A stretch of 64,000 nt of DNA, from contig JACVTC010000011.1 in NCBI GenBank assembly GCA_016946835.1, forward strand, positions 405,001 through 469,000, read 5' to 3'. Positions 26,655-48,210 of the stretch are shown here, in pieces (within the stretch, counting starts at the first letter, position 1; the number at the start of each line of letters is the position of its first letter). A model generated the notes under the pieces. The model ran no database searches and was not told where the DNA came from. It saw nothing but the letters and a program-made list of their open reading frames with translations. The translations under genes and the position numbers were made by a program. The stretch is from Neocallimastix lanati (nom. inval.) (taxonomy: Eukaryota > Neocallimastigomycota > Neocallimastigomycetes > Neocallimastigales > Neocallimastigaceae).

Positions 26655-27093
26655 GTTTGTTTTTATTATATTTAATTATTATTTTATATGCTATTTTCAT
26701 TTTAATGTATAATTATCTCATTGATGAAAAATAGTTGAATTAAATATAAAAAATATTTATTATTAATAAATATGATATATGATAATTATTTGATTATTTT
26801 TTAATAGTTTAATTTATTATTAATAATAATTATTATTATTAATAAATTATACAAAAAAATGCACAAGCTATTTAATAAAGCAACATAATATTTATTAAAT
26901 ACATAATTAATTTTTTTTTTATTTCTATTTATTTATTTATTTATTTATTTATTTATTTTATTTTATTTTTTTATTATTATTTTTTTTATTTTCAATAATT
27001 TATATTAATAATGGCTAAGTAAATCGAATTATTAACAAAAATGATAATAATTGTTTCAATTAAAAATAATTTTAAGATAAATAAGATAAAATG

Positions 27094-27127
<34 letters not shown>

Positions 27128-27280
27128 ATTTTATATCTAATTATTATTATTTTTTTCATTTATTTTTATATATATTTTTTTAAATTCTTTTAAAATCACT
27201 TTTAAGTTTTCTAACACATTTTATGTTCTTATTCTAATTCTAATTTTCTATTATATATACATATATATATATTAATTATT
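26655..27280. other. Intergenic, no gene seen
   Basis: AT-rich sequence with a (TTTA)n tract near 26933-26958 and (TA)n near 27108-27124. No coding-like frame seen; it holds the 3' flank of the - strand gene ending at 27281. Confidence 0.6.
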
Positions 27281-33190
<5,910 letters not shown>

Positions 33191-33652
33191 ATATATAAAG
33201 TTTTTTCTTTATTTTTAATAATATTATTTTTATAAAACTTTTTTTTTTTTTTTTTATAATAAAATGTCACTCTTTTCCTAACATTAATAATTCTGCTTCG
33301 AAATTTTTGAAAATAAAGTACACTTTAAAATAATAATAATTATAAAATAAAATACAGAATGGAAATTAACTTTACTTTTTTTTTAAAAAAAAAAGTGTAT
33401 GAAATTTTATATAGAGTTTTTCATTAAAACATAATGTAAATTAAATTTATATATTTTTTAATTTTTTTAATTTTTTAATTTTTTAATTTTTTAAATTTTA
33501 ATTTTTTTTTTTTTTTTAAAGTATACATATTAACTTTTTTAAAGTTTGTGATTTTTTTTTTTTTTTAATATTATATTTTTTGTCAATTGGATAATAATAA
33601 TAAAATAAAATTTTATATAAAAATTTAAATTACATTATGTTGAATAAAAAAA

Positions 33653-33695
<43 letters not shown>

Positions 33696-33924
33696 AGAGA
33701 GAGAAGACAAAGAGAAAAGTTTTAAAAATTTATCCTGTAACTAAATTATTGTAATAATGACACTTTACTTTATATTATAACATTTTAAATATTATTAAAA
33801 ATTAATTTTAAAATACCCATTTATGTATATAAAAAAAATATTAATAATATAACTTATTATTTGATATTTATATTTATTTTAATTTTTTATTTTTATTTTA
33901 CTTTTATTTTTATTTTTATTTTTA

Positions 33925-33955
<31 letters not shown>

Positions 33956-34085
33956 TTATTTTTTATTTTATTTTATTTTATTTTTATTTTTTTTTTTTAT
34001 TTTATTTTTTTTTTTTATTTTATTTATATGTATATTTATTATTTTTACTATTTTATTATTGTTGTTGGTTTCTATTATTAATTGC

Positions 34086-34143
<58 letters not shown>

Positions 34144-34224
34144 GATGAATTTTCCACATCTAATTTATTATATATATATATATATATATTTCAAATTGAT
34201 TGCTATAAATATTGATTTAATAAT
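33191..34224. other. Intergenic, poly(A), (GA)n, (TTTTTA)n and (ATT)n
   Basis: A 38-nt A run (33655-33692) is followed by (GA)n. A hexamer (TTTTTA)n array lies at 33895-33950 and an (ATT)n tract at 34081-34143. This stretch should hold the promoter of the coiled-coil gene and the 3' flank of the PIG-L gene. No coding-like frame. Confidence 0.7.
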
Positions 34225-34580
34225 TTAATTATTAATACGGGTTAATTCATTAATTGCCATATATCTTGAGAATAAAATATATAACCAACGGAACCAAACC
34301 ATTTGACTTTTATGTTGTCTCATAGCCTTTTGAGCTAAATAGATTTCATCTAATCCAGATACAAATAAAGCTCTATCTCCAATAGTATAAGCATGTGGAG
34401 TAAGGAAAGCATTTAATGAAAATATAGTATCAAAAATAGAACTGTACTTTCTAAGAAGTGAAACTGTCTTTAAAGTAAAAACAGGTGGCATAGCTTTGCT
34501 TCCATTCTTATTGATATAATATCTATTATTATTTAAAATATTTATTTATAATAATTAATTTAATTTTATTATTTTAAATG

Positions 34581-34644
<64 letters not shown>

Positions 34645-35584
34645 TATTTAAAGGATATTATATTAATTAATAAAAAGTTCAATAATTTTTTAAAGGAATT
34701 AATTATTTTCATTATTATTTGACTTACTTAACACCTTCATAAACAGAACGGTGATTCACATGTCCTGAAATACCCATTCTATCAAAAGTGATAATCTAAG
34801 ATAATTTAAAAAAAAAAAATAATAATAATAATAATAAAAAGTTACTATATTTATTTATATTGAAGATTTAAAAAAAAGAATATATTTAAATGTATAGATT
34901 TAATTTAATAAACTTACAGCAGTAATATCTGGTTTAATATGCTCTGAAATAACTTTGCTAACTGCAGTTGGATACCAAAATTGATCTGGATTATCTTGAA
35001 GACCTCTGTAAAATAATTTTTGAATTAAGAAATTTGAATTTTAAATTAAAAGAAATTTCAAATTTGTTAATTATCATATATTATTATTATTAGTTTATTA
35101 CATTATATTTTTATATAATTAATTATAAATAAAAATATCATAATATTAAAACTTACGGATGATCGAGAACTGTAACATTTTCTTCAGTGACACCTAATAA
35201 TTTAACACAATTTTTAATTTCTACTTCACGAATTTCACCTTTTTTATCATAATTACCAGTTGATAAACATAAAATTTTAACTTTGAATCCTTGTTTTCTT
35301 AAGCCAATAATGGTTGGTGCAAAGAACATAATTTCATCATCTGGATGAGCTGTGATAAATAAATATTGCTTTAAATTTGGATTTTCTTTAACATTTTGAA
35401 GATTCATTGAAGCATCTTCACCTAAATGTTTCTTAACAAGTTCTAAATCTTTTTGATATTCACTTTCTGTCTTAAGACGTAATGGGGGTGGTATGAGTCT
35501 TGTCTTGAATTTAAATATAATAATAATCAAATAAATTAAGGCCGATATAAGAGCCATATTATAAAGAACATTTAATGCAATCAT
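34225..35584 (-). CDS. GPI12: N-acetylglucosaminyl-phosphatidylinositol de-N-acetylase (PIG-L/GPI12)
   Basis: Four exons, 35157-35584, 34918-35005, 34728-34795 and 34225-34522, join in phase to 293 residues, the usual size. The enzyme removes the acetyl group from GlcNAc-PI on the cytoplasmic face of the ER, the second step of GPI-anchor synthesis. A membrane anchor lies at about residues 8-27. The zinc-binding motif is AHPDDE at 79-84, within LKQYLFITAHPDDEIMFFAP. It is followed by KVKILCLSTGNYDKKGEIRE (with the family's GN-x-G-x-R pattern), the histidine motif GISGHVNHRSVYEGV contributing the third metal ligand, and a C-terminal MVWFRWLYILFSRYM that resembles the family's terminal helix. 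All splice sites follow GTAAGT/AG. Intron 3 carries a 48-nt A run followed by (TA)n. Assignment is firm from motif order. Confidence 0.93.
34581..34649. repeat. A48 then (TA)n compound tract
   Basis: Forty-eight A followed directly by about nine TA units, located in intron 3 of the GPI12 gene. Confidence 0.9.
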
Positions 35585-36219
35585 CTTGGTTATTAATATA
35601 TTATTATTTTAATTCTTTAATTTTATTTTATTTATTATTTAATTTTATATCCTAGTTGTTTTTATTTTTTATTTAGTTTTTTTTATTTCTGTTTTTTAAT
35701 TTTTAATTTTTAGAATTATTTTATTTTTATTTTTATTTTTTTTTTTCTTTCGTAAACAAAATTAAATAAATAAAAGATAAAATTAAAAAAAAAAAAAAAA
35801 ATAGTATCTTCCCTTTTTTCAAAATTTCTCTTTATTATCTATTATTTATTCTTTAATAAATAAATAAATAAAAAATCTGTAATAAATTATTATTTATTAA
35901 ATCTTTAAATCACGTGCTATTAGTTACAAAAGATCAAAAAGAAAATATTTCATAAGAGGTTACAATACAACATACTAGAATAAGAGTTTTAAATAATAAT
36001 GAATATATAAATTATAAATATATTTACATATTCAATTTTAAACTATATATTCTAAGAACTATATAATTTAAGCTAATTTAATTTATTTACATTTCTATAG
36101 ATTTATATAGCAAAAGTTTATTATCATTTTTCTATAATTTAATGAAGAATCCACCAAATATAATTATCTTCTTAATATTTACTAATTTTGTACATTCCCT
36201 ATAATTTCTTGGCTTAAAT

Positions 36220-36278
<59 letters not shown>

Positions 36279-36439
36279 TTTTTTACAAGTATCATTATAG
36301 TTTTTAAATTGCTATTATTTTAACTTTATTATAAATTTTTATTTATTTATTTTCTTTTTTATTTTTTCTTTAATTTATTAATTTTTTTTTATTTTGATTT
36401 TTTAAATTAAAATAAAAAACAATTATTACTATTTTTGTA
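35585..36439. other. Intergenic
   Basis: Upstream flank of GPI12 with a CACGTG palindrome near 35911 and a (TTTA)n array at 36217-36280. No coding-like frame seen. Confidence 0.65.
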
Positions 36440-37030
36440 AGATGAACTAGGAGAACTAGTAATAGAAATTTTTCTTTGCCATATCGGTTCGACGTTGACT
36501 TTCTTGGTTGGGAAAGTTTTTTTTTTTTTTTTTTTTTTTTTTACTATACCAATCAGAGAATAACTCATAAGAACAACTAATGATTAGTATAGTGCTAGTA
36601 AGGTAATCCGCATGGCTAAGTATATATGGAACATTAGACCCTGAACTCTTCTAAATGTCTTTGTTCTCCAGTATTGAAATGTAACTCATCTAAAGCTAAA
36701 GTTCCTCCAAGTTGGAGCATAAAAACATATTCATTAATTTGCTTTTTCACCATCTAAAATATATGAATAGGAAGTGAATAAAGGTAAATTCCTTATTTTA
36801 CCTCCAAACAAAATAATAAAATTATTGATGAAATCTAATGATTTCATTATAGCATTTGAAAATATGGAACATTCAAATATCCAATGGATAAATGACTGAT
36901 CACCTTTACCACAACATGGACAACATTATGGGCAATTTTCTGTAACTCTATCACTTCTATAGGCAATAGTAGTATTGTACTTATATTCACATCTTAAACG
37001 TAATACCCATTTAAATATCCTCGACTAATC
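36440..37030 (-). mobile_element. LINE 3' fragment, degenerate
   Basis: Read on the minus strand, WVLRLRCEYKYNTTIAYRSD leads into CP-stop-CCPCC, then G-x7-H-x4-C (SFIHWIFECSIF), the C-terminal zinc knuckle of a LINE. Next, in another frame, are YVFMLQLGGTLALDELHF and NTGEQRHLEEF. The last block includes AACCAAGAAAGTCAACGTC near 36500, shared with the + strand relic at 11408. A T26 run at 36516-36541 (poly(A) on the element strand) interrupts it. An in-frame stop and frame changes show it is dead. No RT core is present, so this is a 5'-truncated copy. Confidence 0.7.
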
Positions 37031-37521
37031 TTAGTGTATTTACAGCTAAATTAAAATAAAGTATCATTATGAATTTTGATTTATAATATATAATTTAATA
37101 AGAGATTACAATAAAATTATTAAAATTACTATAATTATTTTTCAATTAAAAATAAGTTACCAAGATATATAATAAATATTATTTTTTTGAATTACATTAT
37201 ATAAATATTTATAATAAAATTTATATGAAAAAAATATTTTTTATATTTTATTTTATTGCGGACTTATGAACATTTAATAAAATTAAAAGTAAGAAATACA
37301 AATAAAAATAAAAATAAAAATATGAACAGAAATAAAAATAATAAAATAAGAAATAAGAAATAATAATATAAATAATATAAATAAGAAATAATAACTCTAA
37401 ATATTTTTTATTTATAAATATAATTAATTAACAACTTCATAATATTAAAGAAATTAAATTAATTTTAATAAATATTTTAGTAATAATAAATATAAACGTT
37501 AAAGAATTGTCTATATACTAT

Positions 37522-37553
<32 letters not shown>

Positions 37554-37634
37554 TTTTTATTTTGATAATAAATATTTTAAATATTATTTTATGATAATAT
37601 AAATTAAAAAAAAATTTTTTTATAATGTTTTAAA

Positions 37635-37665
<31 letters not shown>

Positions 37666-37783
37666 ATTAATTATAAATTATTTATAAATAGAATATTTTA
37701 TTAAAAATCAAAGGGATTTACTTCTCAATTTCTTAATTTTTTATTATTTTTATTATTATTACTTCATTACTAAATTAAATAAT
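37031..37783. other. Intergenic
   Basis: AT-rich sequence with (TA)n tracts at 37530-37552 and 37635-37662 and (AAATA)n near 37290-37320. It contains the 3' flank of the nucleoporin gene. No gene seen. Confidence 0.65.
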
Positions 37784-39001
37784 TTATTTTAATGGGGTTA
37801 CCGATGTTGTACTTGATAATGATGTTGTTGGATAGAGTTGATCTAAATAATTTTGTTGAATGTTTTGATAATGAGGTCCTGGTTCATGATAGCCACGATA
37901 CATATCTTCTATTTCCTTTGAATTCTTTTTAACATAATCTGTAAGTATAGATAATCCATGTTGATGTTCTGTTAAAATCTTATGAATTGTTTGTAATCCT
38001 TCTTCATCAATAACATATCTACCAGGTTGTGAATTAATTTCACCATTATTAATATTAGTTCCGCTACTACCTAAATTACTGTTATTATTCATAGTAGTTA
38101 AATTGCTATTACCCTTTCCAGTAGACGATAATTTATTAATATTATTGCTTATATTTCCATTTAATGTAGTATTATTATTATTATTAATATTTGAAGAAGT
38201 ACTAGCTAAATTATACCAAGATGTACCAGGATGATCCCTTATCATTTGTAAATGAGCCCATAATTCTTCAATTCGTCCTCTAAATTGTGATGATTTTCTT
38301 AAACTTGTAGATAAATTTTCTAATCTAACCTTCAATGTTTCTTCTTCAGGTCTTATTGAATATCCTCTATTTTTTAATATATAAACTTGTTTCATAATTT
38401 TTAATGTACGATGAGCTAAATTTAAATGTCTTCTTCTATACTCTTCTAATTTTCCAGTAGTTTCTAATAAATGCTTTTGTCTCAATTTTTCAACTTTATC
38501 TGATAATTCCTTTTTAGTTTAAATATTTTAATTATTTAAATCATTTACAAAGAATTATAATATAAGTATAATTTCAACATGAATTATATAAAAATTATAA
38601 ATTTAATAAAGGTTTTTAAAATAATATATATATAAATAAATACTATTTTCATTAAATAAAAATATATTATTAATAATATACCTTTAATTTTGCTTCATGA
38701 GCATTTGTTTGTTTACTTTGTTCTGCCATACGCTTTTTTATTCCATCAAAACCAATTGCAAGAGCTGGTACCATACTATATTTAATTAAAATTAAATTAA
38801 TAAGAATATAAACTTATTTATATATGTATATAAATTATATGTATATATATTCATTTTTTTTAAATTATTTTATTTATATTACCAAGAAGAATCTGGATTA
38901 TTCTTTTGAGCTTGTCTCCAAAGACCTTCATCATCATTTGGTGGCTTTACATATCTACTAACATCACTTGGATGAACCATATTATAGAAATAATGCTATA
39001 T

Positions 39002-39040
<39 letters not shown>

Positions 39041-39927
39041 TAATATTTGTTATATATTTAATCAAATAATTTCTAATATCTTAATTCAAATAAGATTAAA
39101 TGGAAGAAAGAAAAAAAATAAAAATAAAAAGCATACTTTAAATTGACAATTTGGACTTTGTGGATTCCAATATTCTTGAATCTTTCTTAATTCATCTGCA
39201 ACAGTTGAAGTATGTTGTTGAGCTTGTTGAATACCTATTATATATTTGTTCATTTTATATTTAAAAAAATTATCAATACATATATAAATATATAAATCAC
39301 CATTATATCTTATATAATTATCAAAGATATATTTATAATTATTAATCTAAAAATTATAAAATAAATACCCATAAATTGTTGTTGTTGACTCATACCACCA
39401 AAACCTGTTGTTGTATTTGATCCGAATAAGCCTGTTTTAGCATTATTATTTCCGAATAAACCACCACTTACATTATTGTTTGAACCAAAAAGACCTCCAG
39501 TAGTATTAGTATTACTTCCAAAAAGACTACCTCCAGTATTATTATTATTTCCAAATAAGCTTGAACCAGTATTGTTATTGCTTGATCCAAATAATCCAGT
39601 ACCAGTATTTGTATTAGGTTTAAATAAGCTATTATTATTATTGTTATTGTTATTGTTATTGGCACCAAATAATCCAGTACCTGTATTATTATTATTATTA
39701 TTAGAACCAAATAGCCCTGTACCAGTAGTATTCGTCTTATTTCCAAAATTAAATCCAGTACCACTATTATTATTTTGGTTATTTTGTCCAAATCCAAATC
39801 CAGTTGTAGTTCCTGGAGTTGTTACATTATTATTTTGACCAAAACCAAAACCAGTATTTGAATTTGTTTGATTAGTTTGACCAAAACTAAAACCAGTACT
39901 TTGGTTTGTTCCAAATCCTTTATTCAT
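37784..39927 (-). CDS. NUP57: Nucleoporin Nup54/Nup57, FG-repeat protein of the central channel
   Basis: Five exons, 39369-39927, 39137-39234, 38883-38995, 38682-38775 and 37784-38509, join in phase to 529 residues. Residues 1-186 are GLFG and FG repeats (FGFGQNN, GTGLFGSNN, GGLFGNN) spaced by Asn/Thr. The conserved C-terminal part includes ADELRKIQEYWNPQSPNCQF, VHPSDVSRYVKPP, GLWRQAQKNNPDSS and VPALAIGFDGIKKR. A long alpha-helical region follows, with HRTLKIMKQVYILKNRGYS, EEETLKVRLENL and FRGRIEELWAHL, the Nup54/57 coiled-coil signature that assembles with Nup62/Nsp1 and Nup58/Nup49. A Ser/Asn-rich insertion (about 395-445) separates it from the final helix YVIDEEGLQTIHKILTEHQ. Function in selective nuclear transport follows from family membership. 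The order of motifs makes the call firm; whether NUP54 or NUP57 is used is only naming. Confidence 0.92.
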
Positions 39928-40119
39928 TATAAAAAATTATATTTTAATTATTAAAATTATTATTATTATTATTAATTATTATTATTTAAATGATTTAACT
40001 ATCAATATTCAAATTAATAAGGAACTAAAATATAAAATTAATATACTTTAAATATTATAAATATTAAGTATATATATTTTATCTTATTATTATTATTATC
40101 ATTATTATTACTATTATTA

Positions 40120-40157
<38 letters not shown>

Positions 40158-40260
40158 AAATTATAGTTACGAATATATATTATTGTATATATTTTGTATA
40201 AATTATATATTGAAATTAATATATTTATTTTTTTATTATTATTGTTATTATTATTACTAT

Positions 40261-40295
<35 letters not shown>

Positions 40296-40617
40296 TTTTA
40301 ATTTTTTGGTTTAATTGAATTTTAAAATAAATATTAAATATTAGAATTTACAATTATTATCCACCATATTTAATGCTTGAACAATTGAATATTGTTTTAA
40401 AAGTTATCCTTTAAATAAAATCAAACATTCTATTTTTATATAGTAAGAATTTGTGAATTTATATATATAATAACATTTAATGCTATAATACCTGTTTGTT
40501 GTCTTTTGTTTGAATTAACTATATTTTTCAATTTTATTTTTAATATTCATTTTATCATTTATTAATATAAAAGATCAAATTTCATAATAGGAAAAGTATA
40601 TATTATATTAACAAAAA

Positions 40618-40665
<48 letters not shown>

Positions 40666-41024
40666 GATAAAAAAAAAATAAATAAATAAATAAATAAATA
40701 AATAAATCAGTAATTAAAATTTAATATAACAATATTATTATAGCAATTATTATTTAAAAATCAATTATTAGTATGATAATTTATAAATGATGAATCCACT
40801 TTTCCAAAATTGTAAAAATTACTTACACATCTTATATTTTTTTGAGTCAGATAATAACTTTAGAAAATTATAACAATATATTAATTCTATATTTCAATTT
40901 TTATTAATATATAAAAAGTATTATTATTTATTTTTAATTAACTAAAAAAATTTTATTAAATAACATTTGTTAATTATTTTATTACAATAATATTATTAAA
41001 TATTTAAAATAATTTTATTAATTG

Positions 41025-41091
<67 letters not shown>

Positions 41092-41648
41092 TATATTATT
41101 TACAAAAGAATTATATTCTAAAAATTTATTGGATAATTGGTTTTATTTATAAAAAAATTACATTAATAGTCAAATTAAAACATGTGATTTAAGATGTAAA
41201 ATAATTTTATATAATTTATATAAAAAACTTATAATAAAATAATTTTGTAGAAAATTATAAAAAACGATTAGTACAATTTACTATTTATTAATAAAAAAAT
41301 ATTCAAAATGTGGTTTATGTATTTATATTCATTTTTTGATTATCAATATTGAATGTAAAATCATTTTTTAATATCTTCAATTTATTTTACTAATAGCAAA
41401 CTATTACAATTGATCATATTTTCTATTTTATATTATATATTTTTCATTTATGTAAAAAAAGTATATTAATTTTTTAAATATTATTTAATAAAAAAAAAAA
41501 ATAAATTTACATATCAATACATTTTTTTATCTTTTTTCTTTTTTTTTTTTTTTTTTTTTTTTGGTATATTTAAAATCATAAATACATTATGATTAAAAAC
41601 AAATATATAGCATAGATAAATCCTCTTATCATTTAATTATTTAAAACG
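39928..41648. other. Intergenic with compound A(n)(TA)n tracts
   Basis: Tracts A23(TA)n at 40613-40658 and A49(TA)n at 41027-41094, (ATT)n at 40117-40154, and (TTTA)n at 40260-40300. No coding-like frame on either strand. Confidence 0.7.
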
Positions 41649-44783
<3,135 letters not shown>

Positions 44784-45159
44784 TTTTCAAACGAAATAAA
44801 AATTATATATTTTTATATATTATATTTCTTTTGTATTTTTAAATATTTATAATTTAAAATAATTAAAGTAGTCAACTAATAATCCAGGTCCTTTAAATTT
44901 CTCATATAAGATAGAAAGAAAAAAAAAAATTGAAGAATAGAAATTAATAATAATTATTCTATTCTAAATTAAACCGCGTACTTTATTTTTTACTTTTTTT
45001 TTTTAATTTTGTTTAAATTTCCATTTAATAGATTTAAATTAAAATATTTTAACAAAAAAAATTTTTTTTTTCAAAAGAAAAAATTCTTTATATAATTAAA
45101 ATAAGAAATAATCCAATTATTAATTTGAAATATAAATTATTTTGTAATTATTATTATTA

Positions 45160-45217
<58 letters not shown>

Positions 45218-45551
45218 TATATTAATGAAAATTATTGATGTTGATTTATTGCTTTTTTATTCTTTTCCTTTTTGTAAATTATATATTATGATTATTTTCT
45301 TTACTTTTAATACTTCTTTTACTATTTAATATTAAAAATTGATTTATTAAAACAAAATAATTATTATACAAAATATTATTTTTATATTCATAATTATTAT
45401 TAATATTTAATAGATTTCAATTCAATTAGTCTTTTATTATATATTTATTTAATTATATATAATATTATTAATATCTTATAATAACAGATATTTTAATATA
45501 TCTTTTTTAAAAAAATACATATTTTTAACATTAATATACAATATTTTAAAA

Positions 45552-45582
<31 letters not shown>

Positions 45583-47297
45583 TATTTTATATATATCAAT
45601 ATTAAAATATATAAAAATAAATCTATATCTAATTGTTTATTTCATTTATTAAAATATATATATATTATCTTATATATAAATAATAAAAATATAACAATTT
45701 AAATTCAAAAAATTAAAAAAAAAAAAAAAAAAAAAAAAATTAAAAAAAAAAAAAAAATAAATAATAATATTTAAAATATTTTTAATCATAATTTTAGAAA
45801 TATTGATATATTTTTCACAATAATAATTTATAATTAAAAACTTTAATCATATTATTATGAAAAATTAATTATTATACAATATTTCTAACAATTTTTATGA
45901 TTAAAGTTTAATATATATATGTATTTTTCCTGTTATAAAAACAAAACATATATAAATTTTATGTATAAATATTATAAATTACATAATAAAACAAAATAGC
46001 TGTTTTAATAAGAAATGAATAAAGGTATAAATTGAGTAAATACATATACTTTTTGCTAAAATTTTTTAACATCTTCTTTTATATTTCAAAAAAATTATGG
46101 GAGAATATCTAAAACCAATTGTTATTTATTATATATAAATATATTTTAAATATTCAAGCAAAAATTAAGCCTATATAATAATTAAAATTATGTTTATTAA
46201 ATTTGAATGACCAAATATAAATAATTAATTTATGTATATTTTTTTATTTTATATGATTTAATTATAAAAATAAATAATAATTAACAAATTTTTATATACT
46301 AAAGTTCGTTTTAAAGGTAAAAATTTATATATAATTCTATATATAACATATAATATAAAAAGATTATATAAAAATCTGATTTTGGTTATAATACATAAAT
46401 ACATGTGATATGCAATCATTAATATATTATCATATTACCATATACTAAACAAAATATTTTAATTAATTTTATTAAAATGATTTTATTAATTTAAAATTAT
46501 ATTTTAACTTTACCAATTCTAATTATACCAAATATCTTTAATAGAGTAAAATTAATAATAAATATACTAATGAATTCTATAGTAAAGATAATAAAAAATC
46601 TTAATATTTAATGTTATTTTTATATATAGTATATACAGTATAAATTTCGAATAAATAATTTTTTCATAAAGAATCATTCAAAGTAGTAAATTTTTTATTT
46701 CTAAAAATTATCATTACTGATTTAAAAGAATGGCTATTTATGATAAAGAAAAAATAAATAACTGAATATTTATAACTCAAAAAATTATATTTTCACAAAT
46801 TTTTTTATTTAATTATTGATTTATTATTAATTATTAATTATTGTTACTTATTATTTAATATTTATTATTTGTCTGTTATAATTATATAATATTAATTTGT
46901 CCTACATTAAAAAAATATGGCTTTATTTTTAATATAAAAAAAATTTTTTTTTTACTCTAAACAAAATATTTAAAATTTTTAAATTTAGATTTAAATTAAA
47001 AAATTCATTATAACCTAATATAGAAATTTTATAATTAATAATTCATATGATTTTTTTTCGATATTAATCTATATAGTAATTATTTAGGAAATTTAAACAT
47101 AAAAATTATTAAACTTATAATTGAAAGATTTACTAAATGAAAGTTTTTAATAATATAATTAAATTTTGAAAAAAAAAATTATTTTGTTATCAAATTAATA
47201 GTAATTATAATTGATAGATCATTATACTATTACTTTTTTTTTAATACAATCAAATAAAAAATAAAAATTAACTATTTTTTAATTTTCATATCATTAT
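44784..47297. other. Intergenic, about 2.5 kb
   Basis: Carries (ATT)n at 45145-45212, A(n)(TA)n at 45548-45585, and an imperfect foldback at 45781-45906. No coding-like frame. The first 150 bases should include the kinase promoter, but no element can be picked out. Confidence 0.65.
45781..45906. repeat. Imperfect foldback element, about 126 bp
   Basis: TTTAATCATAA...TTAGAAATATTG at 45781-45805 pairs with 45877-45906 (11 plus 12 matching positions with a 4-nt bulge). A nested pair TTTTTCACAATAATAAT (from about 45811) and ATTATTATGAAAAA (from about 45851) extends the stem. Confidence 0.65.
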
Positions 47298-47490
47298 TTA
47301 TGGATAAAATTTAAAGCCATATCCAATTATATTATTGTTGTCATTATTATTACTATTATCAATATTATTGTTGTTACTGCTATCATTATTACTATTGTAG
47401 TTATTGGTAATTATTGTTATTGGTATCAATTCATTATTATTGTCATTACTGTCATTATTATTAATACTACTTAAATATAATATAATTTCA
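47298..47490 (-). other. Asn-rich open frame, possible exon or relic
   Basis: On the minus strand a frame ending at the TAA 47298-47300 reads NDSNDNNNELIPITIITNNY, then NSNNDSSNNNN, and ends in IIGYGFKFYP. The mixture of AAT with GAC, GAT, AGC and AAC codons looks like aged coding low complexity rather than a pure microsatellite. The frame continues upstream in AT-rich sequence to about 47620 without an ATG. No domain is recognised and no start can be assigned. Confidence 0.3.
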
Positions 47491-47619
47491 TATGGTTCTA
47501 TATATATAACATTTATCCTTTTGAATACTTCAAATGAATATGAAATAAAAAGTATTGAAAATATTAATTTTATAACTCTAGCTAATTTAATATTGAAAAT
47601 AAATAAAGAAGAAATTATT

Positions 47620-48210
47620 TTTAATTTTATTTAATTAGTTAATTTTTTTTATGCTAATCTATTTGAATAAATTATCTAATCATATATACTAATAATTTAT
47701 GTATATTCATGTGCATGTGTATATATAATAGCAATATATTATAATATTGTTTTTATCAACAACAAAAAAAATTATTTTCCCTTTGATAATGAAAATAATA
47801 TTTATTAAAATATAGACAATAATATTAATATTACAGAAGCCAATATTTTATAATAATACAATAAATAACAAAAAATAAAATAAATTATAAAATAATATAA
47901 TATATTAACTAATTCAAATGGAATTATTGATATTAATATCATTTAGGATTATTAATTAGGATTGCTATATTGAAATCTATACGAAATAATAAACCTTCTA
48001 CTCCTAAAATTGTCAAACTCCAAACTATTTAAATTTTTATTACTTTAATATAATTTTTATTGTCTTTTTCTAAAAAATAAAATCCTTTTATAATAATAAA
48101 TATATATGATAAAACTATTAATGTTACCTTTACTATTTTTAAATAATTAATATTCATTTTTTTTATATTTTTTTAGTAATAAGAAAAAGTTAAGTGTTTA
48201 AGGGTATAAT
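47620..48210. other. Intergenic, no gene seen
   Basis: AT-rich sequence between the open frame above and the 3' end of the TLDc gene; no frame of coding character. Confidence 0.6.

Noticed and set aside
39476-39838. Plus-strand 120-codon Leu/Pro/Val frame
   Set aside because: Antisense of the GLFG repeats of the nucleoporin.
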